This document shows positions 21,324 through 31,002 of a stretch of 47,092 bases of DNA, piece after piece. Within the stretch, counting starts at the first letter, position 1. Each line of letters begins with the position of its first letter. The stretch comes from Cellulomonas composti (lineage in GTDB: Bacteria > Actinomycetota > Actinomycetes > Actinomycetales > Cellulomonadaceae). The stretch covers positions 1 through 47,092 of the forward strand of contig NZ_BJWG01000017.1 in the NCBI RefSeq assembly GCF_007990245.1, in the 5' to 3' direction. The translations under genes and the position numbers were made by a program. Under the pieces are notes generated by a model. It was given only the letters and a program-made list of their open reading frames with translations, made no database searches and had not been told where the DNA came from.

Positions 21324-22898
21324 ATGGTGAGCACCTGTCCGACGTGCGGGGCGGCACTCGAGCCCGGCGCGATGTTCTGCGCCGAGTGCGGATCGCGCGT
21401 GCCCGCGCCCGTGCCGCCACCACCTCCTGCGGTCGTGCCGTCGCCGGACGCGCGCGTCGCTCCGGTGCCGCCGCCGATCGCTGCCGCGCAGCCCGTCGCG
21501 CCGGAGCAGCGGCGCTCCACCGCGTTGCCGCGGCACACCGGGTACCCGGTGGTGCCCGGCAGCATCGCTCCCGTCGGGCGGCGCGTCGCCGCGTATGCGA
21601 TCGACGTCGCGGCGCTCGTCCTGCTCGCCGTCGTCGGCGCGGCCGTCGCAAGCGCCGTCGTCGCGTCGCGTGAGGGCCGGGACGGCTTCCTCGACCCGGC
21701 CGGACCGGGCGGCGCCGTCCTGGTCGTCGACGTGCTGGTGCTCCTCGGCGCCCTGGCGCTGTGGGTCGCAGAGTCGGTGACGGGTGCGACGCTGGGCGGC
21801 GCGCTGCTCGGTATCCGGACCGTCGGGCTCGAGACCGGACGCCCGGCGGGTCTCCTGCGGATCCTGCTGCGCTCGGTCGTCGTGGGTCTCGGCGCGCTCG
21901 CGTGCGGGTTGGGGCAGTGGCTCGTCGTCGCGTCCGGGGCGTTCGACAAGACGCCCGCGCAGCGCGGCTGGCACGACAAGGCGGCCGGGACGCTCGTGCT
22001 GCGGGCGTCCGCGACGCGTGTCGCGCGCAGCAGCGACCCGTCCGTCGCCTGGGACCGTGCCGTCTCGCGCGCCGTGGGCGGCCCGACGACCGCGCCCGCC
22101 CCGGCCCCGGTGTCGGAGCCTGTCCTCGCTCCTGCCCCGCCGCCGGACCCGGTCCTCGGTCCCGGTCCGGTGCCACCTCCTGGCCCGGCCCTCGCTCCGG
22201 TCCCGGCCCCGCCGCCGAGCCCGGTCCCGGCTCCCGTTCCGGTCCTGCCGCCGGACCTGGCCGTGGCTCCGGGTCCGGTCCCGCCGCACGGTTCGGCGCC
22301 GTTGACCGGCCCGGTCACGGGCACCGACCAGGTGCCGGCTCCGGCACCGCACCCGGCGTCCGCGCCCACGTCGACGGTCGGGCTGGTGCCGCTGCCGCCG
22401 GCCGGGTCGGCCACGCCCGTGCGCCCGACGACGCCACCGCCCGGCCTCATCACGGGGTTCCCGGACCCGGCCGCAGCGCCCGTGCCGCGGCACTTCGAGG
22501 ACCGGGACGACGTCGAGCACACCCGGCTCCGCGAGAGCGCTCCGGACGCACCCCGGCCGGATGCGCGACCGTCGGGGCTGCGGCTGGTGTTCGACACGGG
22601 TGAGCTGGTCGACGTCACGGGCGACGGGCTCGTCGGGCGCAGTCCCGACGCTCAACCGGGTGTCGAGCACCTCGTGGCGATCGACGACCCCGCCCGCTCG
22701 CTGTCCAAGGTGCACGTCGCTTTCGGCGTCGGTGGCCCCGACACGCTCTGGGTCGTCGACCGCGGCTCGACCAACGGCACCGTGCTGGTGCGCCCCGACG
22801 GCTCGCGCGCGGTGCTGCCGGCGGGCGCGCGCGCCGAGGTCGGCGTGGGCTGGACGATCCGGCTGGGCGAGCGCAGCGCGCTCGTCGAACGCCGCTGA
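21324..22898 (+). CDS. Zinc-ribbon/RDD/FHA-domain membrane protein, copy 1
   Basis: 524 aa. Domains in order: an N-terminal zinc ribbon with two C-x2-C pairs (CPTCGAA and FCAECGS, residues 5-23); a Pro-rich spacer; an RDD-type membrane domain at about residues 85-230 with predicted helices and the closing GWHDKAAGTLVL; a very Pro-rich segment of ~130 residues; and a C-terminal FHA domain (LVGRSP, SLSKVHVAF, DRGSTNGTVL) with the phosphothreonine-binding Arg, Ser, His and Asn. It probably docks a phosphorylated partner at the membrane. It is convergent with eccC (36-bp gap) and has a paralogue at 28513, so a role in the secretion locus is likely but inferred. GGAGG precedes the ATG. Confidence 0.85.
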   Translation: MVSTCPTCGAALEPGAMFCAECGSRVPAPVPPPPPAVVPSPDARVAPVPPPIAAAQPVAPEQRRSTALPRHTGYPVVPGSIAPVGRRVAAYAIDVAALVLLAVVGAAVASAVVASREGRDGFLDPAGPGGAVLVVDVLVLLGALALWVAESVTGATLGGALLGIRTVGLETGRPAGLLRILLRSVVVGLGALACGLGQWLVVASGAFDKTPAQRGWHDKAAGTLVLRASATRVARSSDPSVAWDRAVSRAVGGPTTAPAPAPVSEPVLAPAPPPDPVLGPGPVPPPGPALAPVPAPPPSPVPAPVPVLPPDLAVAPGPVPPHGSAPLTGPVTGTDQVPAPAPHPASAPTSTVGLVPLPPAGSATPVRPTTPPPGLITGFPDPAAAPVPRHFEDRDDVEHTRLRESAPDAPRPDARPSGLRLVFDTGELVDVTGDGLVGRSPDAQPGVEHLVAIDDPARSLSKVHVAFGVGGPDTLWVVDRGSTNGTVLVRPDGSRAVLPAGARAEVGVGWTIRLGERSALVERR

Positions 22899-22934
22899 CC
22901 GCGGCGCCGCGCGGGGCCGGACCGACCTGAGCCG

Positions 22935-25900
22935 TCAGAGCGTCGGCGGCGTCCACGCGAGCTGGACGACCTGGATCCCGGCACCCCGCGTGACGAGCTG
23001 CGCACGACCGGGCCCCCCCGGTACGGGACGCGCGGCCCCGACGAGCGGACCCTCGTCGGGGCTGCCGGACAGCACCAGACCGGGTGCGGCGAGATCGCGC
23101 AGCGACTGCAGCACGGGGTCGTACAGCGCGCGGGACGCGCCTCCCGAGCGCCGGGTCACGACGAGGTGCAGGCCGACGTCGGCCGCCTGCGCGAGCAGCG
23201 GGACGAGCGCGGCGACCGGGTTGCCCTGCGAGGTCGAGACGAGGTCGTAGTCGTCGACGAGGACGTAGACCTCGGCACCGGTCCACCAGGAGCGGGCGCG
23301 CAGCTGTTCGGGCGTGACGTCCGGGCCGGGCAGGCGGGTGCGCAGGTAGCCGGCCAGGTCGGCGAGCTCGGACACCGACTGCTCCTGCGTCGTCAGGTAG
23401 CCCGCGAGGTACTGCTCGGGGATCTCGCCCAGCAGCGCTCGCCGGAAGTCGACCGCGAAGATCTGCGCCTGGCCGGGGGTGTGGAGGCGCTGCACCTCGG
23501 TGGCGACCAGGCGCAGCACGGCGGACTTGCCGGAGCCCGCGTCGCCGAACGCGTACAGGTGCTGCTCCTCGGCGAGGTCGAGCACGACGGGTGCCAGGGC
23601 GTTCTCGTCGATGCCGAGCAGCACTCCTGGGGCGTCCGGTGCGGCCAGGCGCAGCGCCTCGAGCGTGACCTGCTCGGGCAGCAGGCGCAGCTTGGGCGGG
23701 GGAGCGCCGTGCCAGGACGCGGTGACGGTGTCGACGAGGTGCTCCACCCCGGCACCGAGGGACTCCGGGGCGCCGGAGCCGTCGATGCGCGGCAGGGCGA
23801 CGAGCACGTGGTGGCGGGACTGCACCAGACCGCGGCCCGGCCGCTCGCGCGGCACCGCGGCCGCGACCTTGCGGTCGATCTCGGAGTCCGACGGGTCGCC
23901 GAGCCGCAGCTCGAGGCGTGAGCCGAACAGGTCCTTGACCTGCGTGCGGAAGTCGAGCCACCGGCTCGCGGAGGCGAGCAGGTGCACGCCGAAGGTCAGG
24001 CCGCGGCCCGCGAGCGCCTGGAGGCGCTGCTCGAGCTCGTCGAACTCCGCGCGTACCGTGCTCCAGCCGTCGACGACGAGGAAGACGTCGCCGTAGCCGT
24101 CGTCCGCGCGCCCCTGGGCGCGGCGCTGGCGGTAGGTCTCGATCGAGTCGATGCCGTTCGCCCGGAAGTAGCGCTCGCGCGCGTTGACGATGCCTTCGAC
24201 CTCGGCGACGACGCGTCGCACCACGTCGGGTTCGGAGCGCGTCGCGACGCCGGCGACGTGCGGCAGCGCCGCGAGCGGCGTGAAGGTGCCGCCGCCGAAG
24301 TCGAGCACGTAGACCTGGACCTCCAGCGGCGTCGAGGTGAGCGCCAGCCCGGTGACGACCGAGCGCAGCACGGTGGACTTGCCCGACCGCGGTCCGCCGA
24401 CGACGGCCATGTGCCCGCCGGCGCCCGCGAGCGAGACGGTCAGGTTCTCGCGTCGCTGCTCGAGCGGGCGGTCGACGATTCCGAGCGGGAAGGTCAGCGG
24501 CCCGGCGTTGCGCCAGGTCGGCGAGACCAGGCCCAGGTTCGGGTCGACCACGAGGTCGGGCATCAGCTCGTCGTACGTGGCGGGGACCACCAGCGGCGGC
24601 AGCCACACCTGGTGCGCGGCGGGACCGCGGCCGCGCATGAGCTGGACGGCGATGTCGAACGTCGCGCGCCGCTCGTCGTCGGGAGCCGCCACCTCGTCGG
24701 GCTCGTCGGGGACCGCCGGGCCCAGGACCGGAGCCGCTGTGAAGGACTCGAGCCGGGTGGCGCCGCGCGCGACGGGCGCGCCGGTGGCGGTACGGCGGCG
24801 TGCCTTGGGCGGACCGCTGACGTAGGCCGCGCGAAACTGGATCATCGTCGCCGGGTCCGGCTTGAGGTAGCCCATGCCGGGGATCGACGGCAGCTCGTAG
24901 GCATCGGGCACGCCCAGCACCGTGCGCGACTCCGCGGCGGAGAACGTGCGCAGGCCGATCCGGTAGGACAGGTGTGACTCGAGGCCGCGAAGGCGCCCCT
25001 CCTCGAGTCGCTGGCTCGACAGCAGCAGGTGCATCTGCAGCGAGCGGCCCAGGCGCCCGATCGCGACGAAGAGGTCGACGAACTCGGGCTTCGCGGCCAG
25101 GAGCTCGGAGAACTCGTCGGCGACGATGAGCAGCGCGGGCAGGGGGGCGAGCTCGGGGCGGTCCGTGCGACGAGCGCGCTCGTAGTCCGCGACGTTGGCG
25201 AAGTTGCCCGACGCGCGCAGCAGCTCCTGGCGGCGCACCATCTCGCCCTGCAGCGCGTCCTGCATGCGGTCGACGAGCGTGAGCTCCTCGCCGAGGTTGG
25301 TGATGATCGCCGAGACGTGCGGCATGTCCGCCATACCCGCGAAGGTGGCGCCGCCCTTGAAGTCCACCAGGACGAAGTTGAGGTCCTCCGACGAGTGCGT
25401 CAGCGCGAGCGCGAGAACCAGCGTGCGCAGCACCTCGGACTTGCCCGAACCCGTCGCGCCGATGATCAGGCCGTGCGGGCCCATGCCCTGCTGCGCGGAC
25501 TCCTTGATGTCGAGCGAGACGGGCTGCCCCTGCGGCGTCAGGCCGATCGGCACCCGGAGCCGGTCGCGCGGCGGCCGCGGTCGCCAGGCCGTGTCGAGGT
25601 CGAGGTCACGTACGTCGCCGAGGCCGAGCAGGTCGACCAGCTCGGAGGAGACCGGGCCGGTGTCGCGCTGCGGTCCGGAGCCCACGTGCAGCGGCAGGAG
25701 TCGGCGCGCGGTCGCCTCGGCCTCGACGACCGAGAGCTGGTCGCCACGCAGCCGCGTCGGCTCGAGCCCGAGGCGCAGCACCTCGACGGGCACGCCCCCG
25801 TCGGGCAGCGGCGCACCCAGCAGGAGGCGCAGCGTCGACGGGTCGTCGAGCTCGTCCCACCGCTCGGGCAGCTCGAGCACCGTGACACCGAGCACGCCGT

Positions 25901-26897
25901 CCGCGGTGAGCACCCCGTTGCCCGGCGGCACGTGGCCGCCGTCGACGACGACGAGCAGGTGCGGCAGCGGGGTCGCACCACGCGCGGTGCCGAATCGCGG
26001 GCGCTCGCGAAGGCCCTCGGGCAGCAGCTGCTCGATCTCGGCGAGCGACGTCGCGACGAGTCGTGCGGCACCTACCGCGTCGCGTTCGGTCGTCGAGTGC
26101 GCGTGCGGCAGCCACTTGACCCAGTCCCACGCGGGCAGCGCGCGGTCGTCGGCCAGCACCGCGATCCGCAGCAGCTCGGGGGAGTGGAACGTCGCGGCCT
26201 GCGCGACGAGCGCGCGCGCGATGCCGCGAGCCTCGGCCTCGGTGCCGGCCACCTCCACGCGCGCCGCGGAGCGCAGGTCGAGCGAGAGCGGGATGTCCTG
26301 CTGGACCCGGTGCGTGACGAGGAAGCGGTGCGCCGCCGACGCGGCGACGGGGTCGAGCTGCGCGAGCGGCGGCGTCTGGGGTGCCTCCAGCGCTAGGCAC
26401 AGTCGCTGCGGGCCGGTGCCGAGGCGCGCCCGCAGGTACTCGGGGTGATCCTGTCCGCGCTCCCACGCGCGCGAACGCTCCTCCGCGATCGCGGGCAGCG
26501 CACCGGGTGCCGGCGCATCCCACTCGGCGGCCCGGCGTTGCGCGCGCGCGGCCTGCCGGACCGTGCGACGCAGGTCGGCAAGGTAGGCGAGGTACTCACG
26601 CCGTGCGCCGACCACCGTGGCGGTGTGCTGCGCGCGCTGCCGCCAACCGTTGACGGCGACGAAGCCGAGCGACGCGACCAGGAACATGCCTGCCGCGATA
26701 TAGCCCTTCGGCCCGGGCTGGGCGATCGCCACGAACACGATCGAGCCGACGCTGCCGAGCATCGGGACGAGGTTCGCGAGCATGCCGCTGACGCCGTCCG
26801 CCGGCTGCAGCTCCGGTGGTGCCTGGAGCACCACCTGCCCGGTGGGCACGGGCGGCGGTCCGACGACGTGCGTCTCCCCGTCGGCGACGATCGACAT
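22935..26897 (-). CDS. eccC: Type VII secretion ATPase EccC
   Basis: 1320-aa motor and substrate-recognition component of ESX-type secretion, as one unsplit chain. Two transmembrane helices lie at about residues 38-86. Three FtsK/SpoIIIE-type ATPase domains follow, with Walker A motifs GATGSGKS (480-487), GGPRSGKS (834-841) and GDAGSGKS (1118-1125). The first has a strong Walker B, LLIVADEFSELL (about 593); the others read VFLVVDGW and VYVLVDDYD. The conserved VLVDFKGGATF block is present in domain 1. No N-terminal FHA domains are present, unlike firmicute EssC. GAGGAGG precedes the ATG. It is transcribed alone, divergent from eccD copy 1. Confidence 0.96.
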   Translation of the reverse strand: MSIVADGETHVVGPPPVPTGQVVLQAPPELQPADGVSGMLANLVPMLGSVGSIVFVAIAQPGPKGYIAAGMFLVASLGFVAVNGWRQRAQHTATVVGARREYLAYLADLRRTVRQAARAQRRAAEWDAPAPGALPAIAEERSRAWERGQDHPEYLRARLGTGPQRLCLALEAPQTPPLAQLDPVAASAAHRFLVTHRVQQDIPLSLDLRSAARVEVAGTEAEARGIARALVAQAATFHSPELLRIAVLADDRALPAWDWVKWLPHAHSTTERDAVGAARLVATSLAEIEQLLPEGLRERPRFGTARGATPLPHLLVVVDGGHVPPGNGVLTADGVLGVTVLELPERWDELDDPSTLRLLLGAPLPDGGVPVEVLRLGLEPTRLRGDQLSVVEAEATARRLLPLHVGSGPQRDTGPVSSELVDLLGLGDVRDLDLDTAWRPRPPRDRLRVPIGLTPQGQPVSLDIKESAQQGMGPHGLIIGATGSGKSEVLRTLVLALALTHSSEDLNFVLVDFKGGATFAGMADMPHVSAIITNLGEELTLVDRMQDALQGEMVRRQELLRASGNFANVADYERARRTDRPELAPLPALLIVADEFSELLAAKPEFVDLFVAIGRLGRSLQMHLLLSSQRLEEGRLRGLESHLSYRIGLRTFSAAESRTVLGVPDAYELPSIPGMGYLKPDPATMIQFRAAYVSGPPKARRRTATGAPVARGATRLESFTAAPVLGPAVPDEPDEVAAPDDERRATFDIAVQLMRGRGPAAHQVWLPPLVVPATYDELMPDLVVDPNLGLVSPTWRNAGPLTFPLGIVDRPLEQRRENLTVSLAGAGGHMAVVGGPRSGKSTVLRSVVTGLALTSTPLEVQVYVLDFGGGTFTPLAALPHVAGVATRSEPDVVRRVVAEVEGIVNARERYFRANGIDSIETYRQRRAQGRADDGYGDVFLVVDGWSTVRAEFDELEQRLQALAGRGLTFGVHLLASASRWLDFRTQVKDLFGSRLELRLGDPSDSEIDRKVAAAVPRERPGRGLVQSRHHVLVALPRIDGSGAPESLGAGVEHLVDTVTASWHGAPPPKLRLLPEQVTLEALRLAAPDAPGVLLGIDENALAPVVLDLAEEQHLYAFGDAGSGKSAVLRLVATEVQRLHTPGQAQIFAVDFRRALLGEIPEQYLAGYLTTQEQSVSELADLAGYLRTRLPGPDVTPEQLRARSWWTGAEVYVLVDDYDLVSTSQGNPVAALVPLLAQAADVGLHLVVTRRSGGASRALYDPVLQSLRDLAAPGLVLSGSPDEGPLVGAARPVPGGPGRAQLVTRGAGIQVVQLAWTPPTL

Positions 26898-27145
26898 GAG
26901 CCTCCTCGCCGGTGCGCGATCCCCTGTCGCGCCGCGGCCGGGCTCACGTTACCGGGCGCGTGCCGGGCGCGTGCGACGCTTCCGGGGCCGGCGACCGGCG
27001 GGTGCTGCAGCCGGGCCAAGGGGCCGGCTGACCGGCCGTCCGGTGGTGGGTGGTTCGGACGTGGGGACGCCCCGAGCCGCGGTCGGCCGGGCCCCGTAGC
27101 ATGTGGGCGGCCGTACCGGTCCTGGACCCCGGGGGAGGTGGGTGC
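26898..27145. promoter_or_regulatory. Divergent eccC/eccD promoter region
   Basis: This 248-bp gap holds a minus-strand -10-like TAACGT (26951-26946) for eccC, directly downstream in that orientation of an 11-bp tandem repeat, CCGGGCGCGTG, at 26952-26973. A plus-strand -10-like TAGCAT is at 27097-27102 for eccD. No good -35 is visible on either strand. The shared near-palindrome of the other secretion promoters was not found here. Confidence 0.4.
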
Positions 27146-28516
27146 GTGTCGGCACCGAGCGGGACACCCGTCCGCCCCGCCGCGCCACAGCTCCGCCTCG
27201 TGGTGGCGGCCGGGTCGGAGCTGCGGCACGTCGCGCTGCGCTCCGACGTGGTGCTGGGCGATGCGCTGCGCGCGGCCCTGCTGCCCGTGGACGCGCCCGG
27301 CACGCTCGTGCTCGGTGCGACGGGCACGCGTCTGGACCCGCACGCACCCGCCGGTGAGCAGCTCCAGGACGGTGCCACCGTGCACGTCGTGCGGCCGGCG
27401 CCCGCACCGGACCGCGAGCTGGCCGCAGGAGCGGCCGGCCGCCGCCCACCACCGCAGGCCGGCCTGTTCGCGATCGTCGGCGCGCTCGGTGTCGTGCTCA
27501 CCGTCGTCGCCCTGGTCCCGTCGGCCGGCCCCGAGCCCGATGCGCTCGTTCTCGCCGCACTCGTGTGCGTGCTCGCGCTCTGCGCGGCCGGGCTCGCGCT
27601 CGCGCGGGTCCCCGCCGCGCGGGCGGCCACGCTCGCGTCGCCCGCGCTCGCGGCCGCCGCAGGCGCCTGGGCGATGCTCCCGGCCACGCCGGCGCAACGT
27701 CGCCTCGCGCTGGTCGTCGCGCTCGTGTCGGCGACGGTCGCGGCGTGCGTGCGCGCGGTCGTGACCCATCTCGACCGCTCCGGCGACGACGAGGCGGTCG
27801 TCGTGCTCGCGGCGCTCTCGCTGCTCGGCGCGACGCAGGGCGCCGCGCTGCTGCTGGGTCGCCCCGCGCTCGGTGCCGCCGCGTTCGTCGTCGGGCTCTG
27901 CCCCCTGGTCCTGCGCCTGGCCCCCCGCTTCTCGCTCGTGGTGCCCGACGACCAGCTCCTCGACATCTCGCACGCGTCGCGGACCGCCGGTTCCGTGCGG
28001 GCGCCCCGCCCACGCCCGCTCGGACGTCTCGCCGGACCGGCGGTGCGGCGATCCGTCGACGGTGCCGAGGCGCGCGCGACCGCTGCGGTCGTGGCCGCAT
28101 GCCTGCTCGCGGTCGTGCTGCTCGGTCCCGTGCTGGCGGCCGCCGAGCCCGGGACCGTGCCCGCGTGGGGTGCGGTCGCGCTCGCGGTGTGCGTCGTGGT
28201 CGCGTTCACGCTCGTGCCCCGTACGACGAGGGGGACCGTGACGCGGTGGTGGCCGCGTGCCGCCGCGGGCGCGGCGGTCGTCGAGCTGGCCGTGCTCGGC
28301 CCGCTGCCGGCGGCGGGCGACGTCGCGGCGGCGCTCGTCGCGCTCGTGCTCGCCGTCGTCGTCGCTCTCGTGGGCGCCGCGCTCGGGCGGTCGTGGCGGT
28401 CGGTGGTCGCCTCCCGGTTCGGTGACGCCCTCGAGGGGTTGGCCCTCGTGCTCAGCCTGCCCGCGGCTGTCGTCGCGGCCGATCTCGTCGACACGCTCCG
28501 GAAGGTCACCTCATGA
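27146..28516 (+). CDS. eccD: EccD-like type VII secretion membrane protein, copy 1
   Basis: 456 aa. The N-terminal ~80 residues read as a ubiquitin-like domain (QLRLVVAAGS...ATVHVVRP), as in EccD/YukD. Eleven hydrophobic segments follow from about residue 100 to the end, matching the EccD topology, the channel-forming subunit of ESX systems. The open frame extends to 27050, but GTG 27146 follows a GGAGG by 7 nt and gives a normal N-terminus. The stop overlaps the next ATG by 4 nt (ATGA), pairing it with the second FHA protein. It is divergent from the copy at 33951; the assignment rests on architecture. Confidence 0.8.
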   Translation: MSAPSGTPVRPAAPQLRLVVAAGSELRHVALRSDVVLGDALRAALLPVDAPGTLVLGATGTRLDPHAPAGEQLQDGATVHVVRPAPAPDRELAAGAAGRRPPPQAGLFAIVGALGVVLTVVALVPSAGPEPDALVLAALVCVLALCAAGLALARVPAARAATLASPALAAAAGAWAMLPATPAQRRLALVVALVSATVAACVRAVVTHLDRSGDDEAVVVLAALSLLGATQGAALLLGRPALGAAAFVVGLCPLVLRLAPRFSLVVPDDQLLDISHASRTAGSVRAPRPRPLGRLAGPAVRRSVDGAEARATAAVVAACLLAVVLLGPVLAAAEPGTVPAWGAVALAVCVVVAFTLVPRTTRGTVTRWWPRAAAGAAVVELAVLGPLPAAGDVAAALVALVLAVVVALVGAALGRSWRSVVASRFGDALEGLALVLSLPAAVVAADLVDTLRKVTS

Positions 28517-29655
28517 CGACGACGTGCCGGTCCTGCGGACGGCCCCTGCGCACCGGTGCCCGGTTCTGCACCGCGTGCGGCGCGCCGGCGGTGACCGCTC
28601 CGACGCCCGCTGCGACGCCCGGGTCGACGAGCGCAACGACGAGCGCAACGACGAGAGCTGCCGACCCGCGCGCCGGCGCCGTGGCGGCGCCCGCGAGCGG
28701 CCTGGGCGCGGCGTTCTTCGGGGCGGCGACCGTCGGTGTCGGGCCGCGGCTGCTCGCATTCCTCGTGGACTGCGTCGTCGTCGCGCTGGTCGCGACGCTC
28801 GTGCTGGTGCTCGGCGGTCCTGTGCTCGCCGCGCTCGTGGCCGTCGAGATCGCCGTCGGTGTCGTCGTGTGGGAGGCGCGGACGGGCTGCACCTTCGGAA
28901 ACCTCGCGCTCGGGCTGCGGGCCGCGCGTCAGGAGGCGCCGTACGCGCCCGGTCTGCGCCGCGGTGCGCTTCGGGCGCTCGTCGTCGCGGCCGGGCACCT
29001 CGTGGCGGGTGTCGGCCAGTGGCTCGTGATCGGGTCGGTGGCCTTCGACCGGGGCGCGCTGCACCAGGGCTGGCACGACCGCGTCGCACGCGCCGTCGTC
29101 GTCGACGTCCGTCGGTCCGGGCCCACCGCGGCGAGCCCGGTGGCCCCGGCGGCCCCCGTGTCCACCTTGGCCCCCGTGGCCCCCGTGGCCGCGAGCGGGA
29201 CCGGCGGCAGCGTCGCGACCGTGGGGTCGCGCGTGCCGTCGCCGTCGGGCGTGTCCGCGGTGTCGTCGGGATCGACGTCTGCGACGAGGCCGGCGCCGCC
29301 GGTGACCGGCGCGCGCGTCGTGCCGGTCGTGGTGCTCACGCTCGACACCGGCGAGGCGATGACCGTGGGCGGGCCCGGTGTGATCGGTCGCGCGCCCCGA
29401 CCGACGCCGGGGGAGCGCTGCGACCACGTCGTCTCGATGGACGACCCTGAGCGTTCGCTGTCGCGGACGCACGCACACTTCGGTGTGGACGCCGACGGTT
29501 TCTGGGTGCGCGACGCCGGCTCCGGCAACGGCACGGTGGTGGTCCTGCCGTCGGGTCAGGCGCTCGTCGTCGGCGCGGACCGCCCGTCGCGGGTGCCGTC
29601 CGGTGCGACGGTGCGGATCGGCGACCGGTGGTTCGCGGTCGACGTCCCGCGCTGA
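28513..29655 (+). CDS. Zinc-ribbon/RDD/FHA-domain membrane protein, copy 2
   Basis: 380-aa paralogue of the protein at 21324 with the same domain order: zinc ribbon (CRSCGRP and FCTACGAP), Thr/Ala-rich linker, RDD membrane domain (about residues 75-195, ending GWHDRVARAVV), linker, and FHA domain (VIGRAP, SLSRTHAHF, DAGSGNGTVVV) with phosphopeptide-binding residues intact. The linkers are shorter than in copy 1. A perfect 12-bp duplication (28627-28650) encodes a TSAT repeat in the first linker. It is coupled to eccD copy 1 by ATGA, which ties it to the secretion apparatus. Its stop is 1 bp from the convergent stop at 29657. Confidence 0.85.
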   Translation: MTTTCRSCGRPLRTGARFCTACGAPAVTAPTPAATPGSTSATTSATTRAADPRAGAVAAPASGLGAAFFGAATVGVGPRLLAFLVDCVVVALVATLVLVLGGPVLAALVAVEIAVGVVVWEARTGCTFGNLALGLRAARQEAPYAPGLRRGALRALVVAAGHLVAGVGQWLVIGSVAFDRGALHQGWHDRVARAVVVDVRRSGPTAASPVAPAAPVSTLAPVAPVAASGTGGSVATVGSRVPSPSGVSAVSSGSTSATRPAPPVTGARVVPVVVLTLDTGEAMTVGGPGVIGRAPRPTPGERCDHVVSMDDPERSLSRTHAHFGVDADGFWVRDAGSGNGTVVVLPSGQALVVGADRPSRVPSGATVRIGDRWFAVDVPR

Positions 29656-29656
29656 G

Positions 29657-31000
29657 TCACCAGCCGTCGTCCTCCTGCGGCAGCTCGACGGGCGGTGCGG
29701 AGCTGCGGTCGCCCGCGGACATGCCGCCCGAACGCGTCGCCGCGGCCTCCTCCTCTTCCAGCTCGGGCGCGAGGTAGCCGAGCGCTCCGGCTCGCCGCTT
29801 CTTTCGGCTGCTGGAGCCGCCTCCGGCGCCGCCGCCGGTCGTCCCCGAGATCCCGGACGCGCCGCGCGCACCTACGCCGGCACCCGCACCGCCGACGGGT
29901 GCTCCCGGTGCGCCGAACCCGCCGACGAGCGTCCCGCCCCCGAGCGCACCGCTGACCGGCACGCCACCCACCGCGCCGGCGGAACCCGTCGAGAGTCCGC
30001 CGCGGGCCATCGCGCCGAGCGCCGCGCCCCCGGCGAGGACGCCGCCGACCCCGCCGATCGTGCCCGTCGAGCCACCGCTCCCGGGCGCGCCGGGATAGCC
30101 GGGGACTCCCGGCTGGACACCGGGGTTGCCGCCGATCGGACCGTCGACCGGCAGTCGACCGTCGCTCGGACCATCGCCGTGCGTGTCCTCCGGCGGGGTC
30201 CACGTGCCGGGCGGGTCCCACGGCGTGCCGGGGCCACCCGGGTCCGTCGGGTCCGTCGGGTCGACGGGGTTCGACGGCGGCCGACCCGGGTCCGTCGGGT
30301 CGCCGGGGTTCGACGGAGGCCCACCCGGGTCCGTCGGGTTCGGATCGTTCGGGACGGTCGGTGGGCCGTCGGAGTCCGGCGGGTTCACGACCGGGGGATC
30401 CGACGGGGGAACGTACGGCGGCAGGCCCGGACCCCCGTCGGGGAGCGGTGGCCGGGACGGAGTGGGAGCTCCGCCCCCGGAGCCGCCCGAACCGTCGGAC
30501 CCGTCCTCGCGGTGCTCGCTCGCCGCGAGCCTGCTCATCTGGCCGGCGTACGTGTCCATCTCGGTGCTGAGCACGGACAGCGCGCGGCTCGCCGCGTCCT
30601 CCCGTTGCTGCGCGACCGCCGCCTCGATGTACGGCAGTCCCGCGCTCGCACCGTCCTCCACGTACCGGTTGCGCTGCGCGGGGGTGAGCGAGCCGCGGGG
30701 CAGCTCGTCGTACTTGTCCTGTGCCCGGGTCACGGCGTTCGCGGCGTTCTGCACGATCACCGACATCTGGGTGGCGATGTCGGCCTGGTCGACGAGGTCC
30801 TTCGACAGCTTGGCGATCCCCTCGTCGGCGGCGTCCGCAGCGGAGCCCTCCATCCCGAGCTCGCCCCACATCCGGCCGAGCGTGCTGGAGATCGACTCGA
30901 GTCGCTCCTTGAGCCGTCCGACGCGGTCGGCGTCGATCGTGGCGAGTGCGGGACGCGCGTCATGCGTCTCGGCGAGCTGGGCAGCGTTCTCGCGATCCAT
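29657..31000 (-). CDS. Helical protein with Pro/Gly-rich tail, candidate secretion substrate
   Basis: 447 aa, not assigned to a named family. Residues 1-165 are alpha-helical and charged with no signal peptide, resembling the helical N-termini of ESX-exported proteins, but there is no clear WXG (only RMWGELGM at 43-50) and no C-terminal YxxxD/E. From about 165 to 275 the chain is Pro/Asp/Gly-rich with DPTDPG-type repeats; then a Gly/Ala-rich stretch; then RKKRR and an acidic end. ATGs occur at 31006 and 31000; AGGGGA spacing favours 31000. It is last in the esx/mycosin operon, 2 nt after mycP. It could be a substrate or an accessory protein. Confidence 0.7.
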   Translation of the reverse strand: MDRENAAQLAETHDARPALATIDADRVGRLKERLESISSTLGRMWGELGMEGSAADAADEGIAKLSKDLVDQADIATQMSVIVQNAANAVTRAQDKYDELPRGSLTPAQRNRYVEDGASAGLPYIEAAVAQQREDAASRALSVLSTEMDTYAGQMSRLAASEHREDGSDGSGGSGGGAPTPSRPPLPDGGPGLPPYVPPSDPPVVNPPDSDGPPTVPNDPNPTDPGGPPSNPGDPTDPGRPPSNPVDPTDPTDPGGPGTPWDPPGTWTPPEDTHGDGPSDGRLPVDGPIGGNPGVQPGVPGYPGAPGSGGSTGTIGGVGGVLAGGAALGAMARGGLSTGSAGAVGGVPVSGALGGGTLVGGFGAPGAPVGGAGAGVGARGASGISGTTGGGAGGGSSSRKKRRAGALGYLAPELEEEEAAATRSGGMSAGDRSSAPPVELPQEDDGW

Positions 31001-31002
31001 GA

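Noticed and set aside
22900..22911. The palindrome CGCGGCGCCGCG between the convergent FHA gene and eccC as a terminator.
   Set aside because: It has no loop and no T-run, and alternating GC palindromes of this length are common by chance here.
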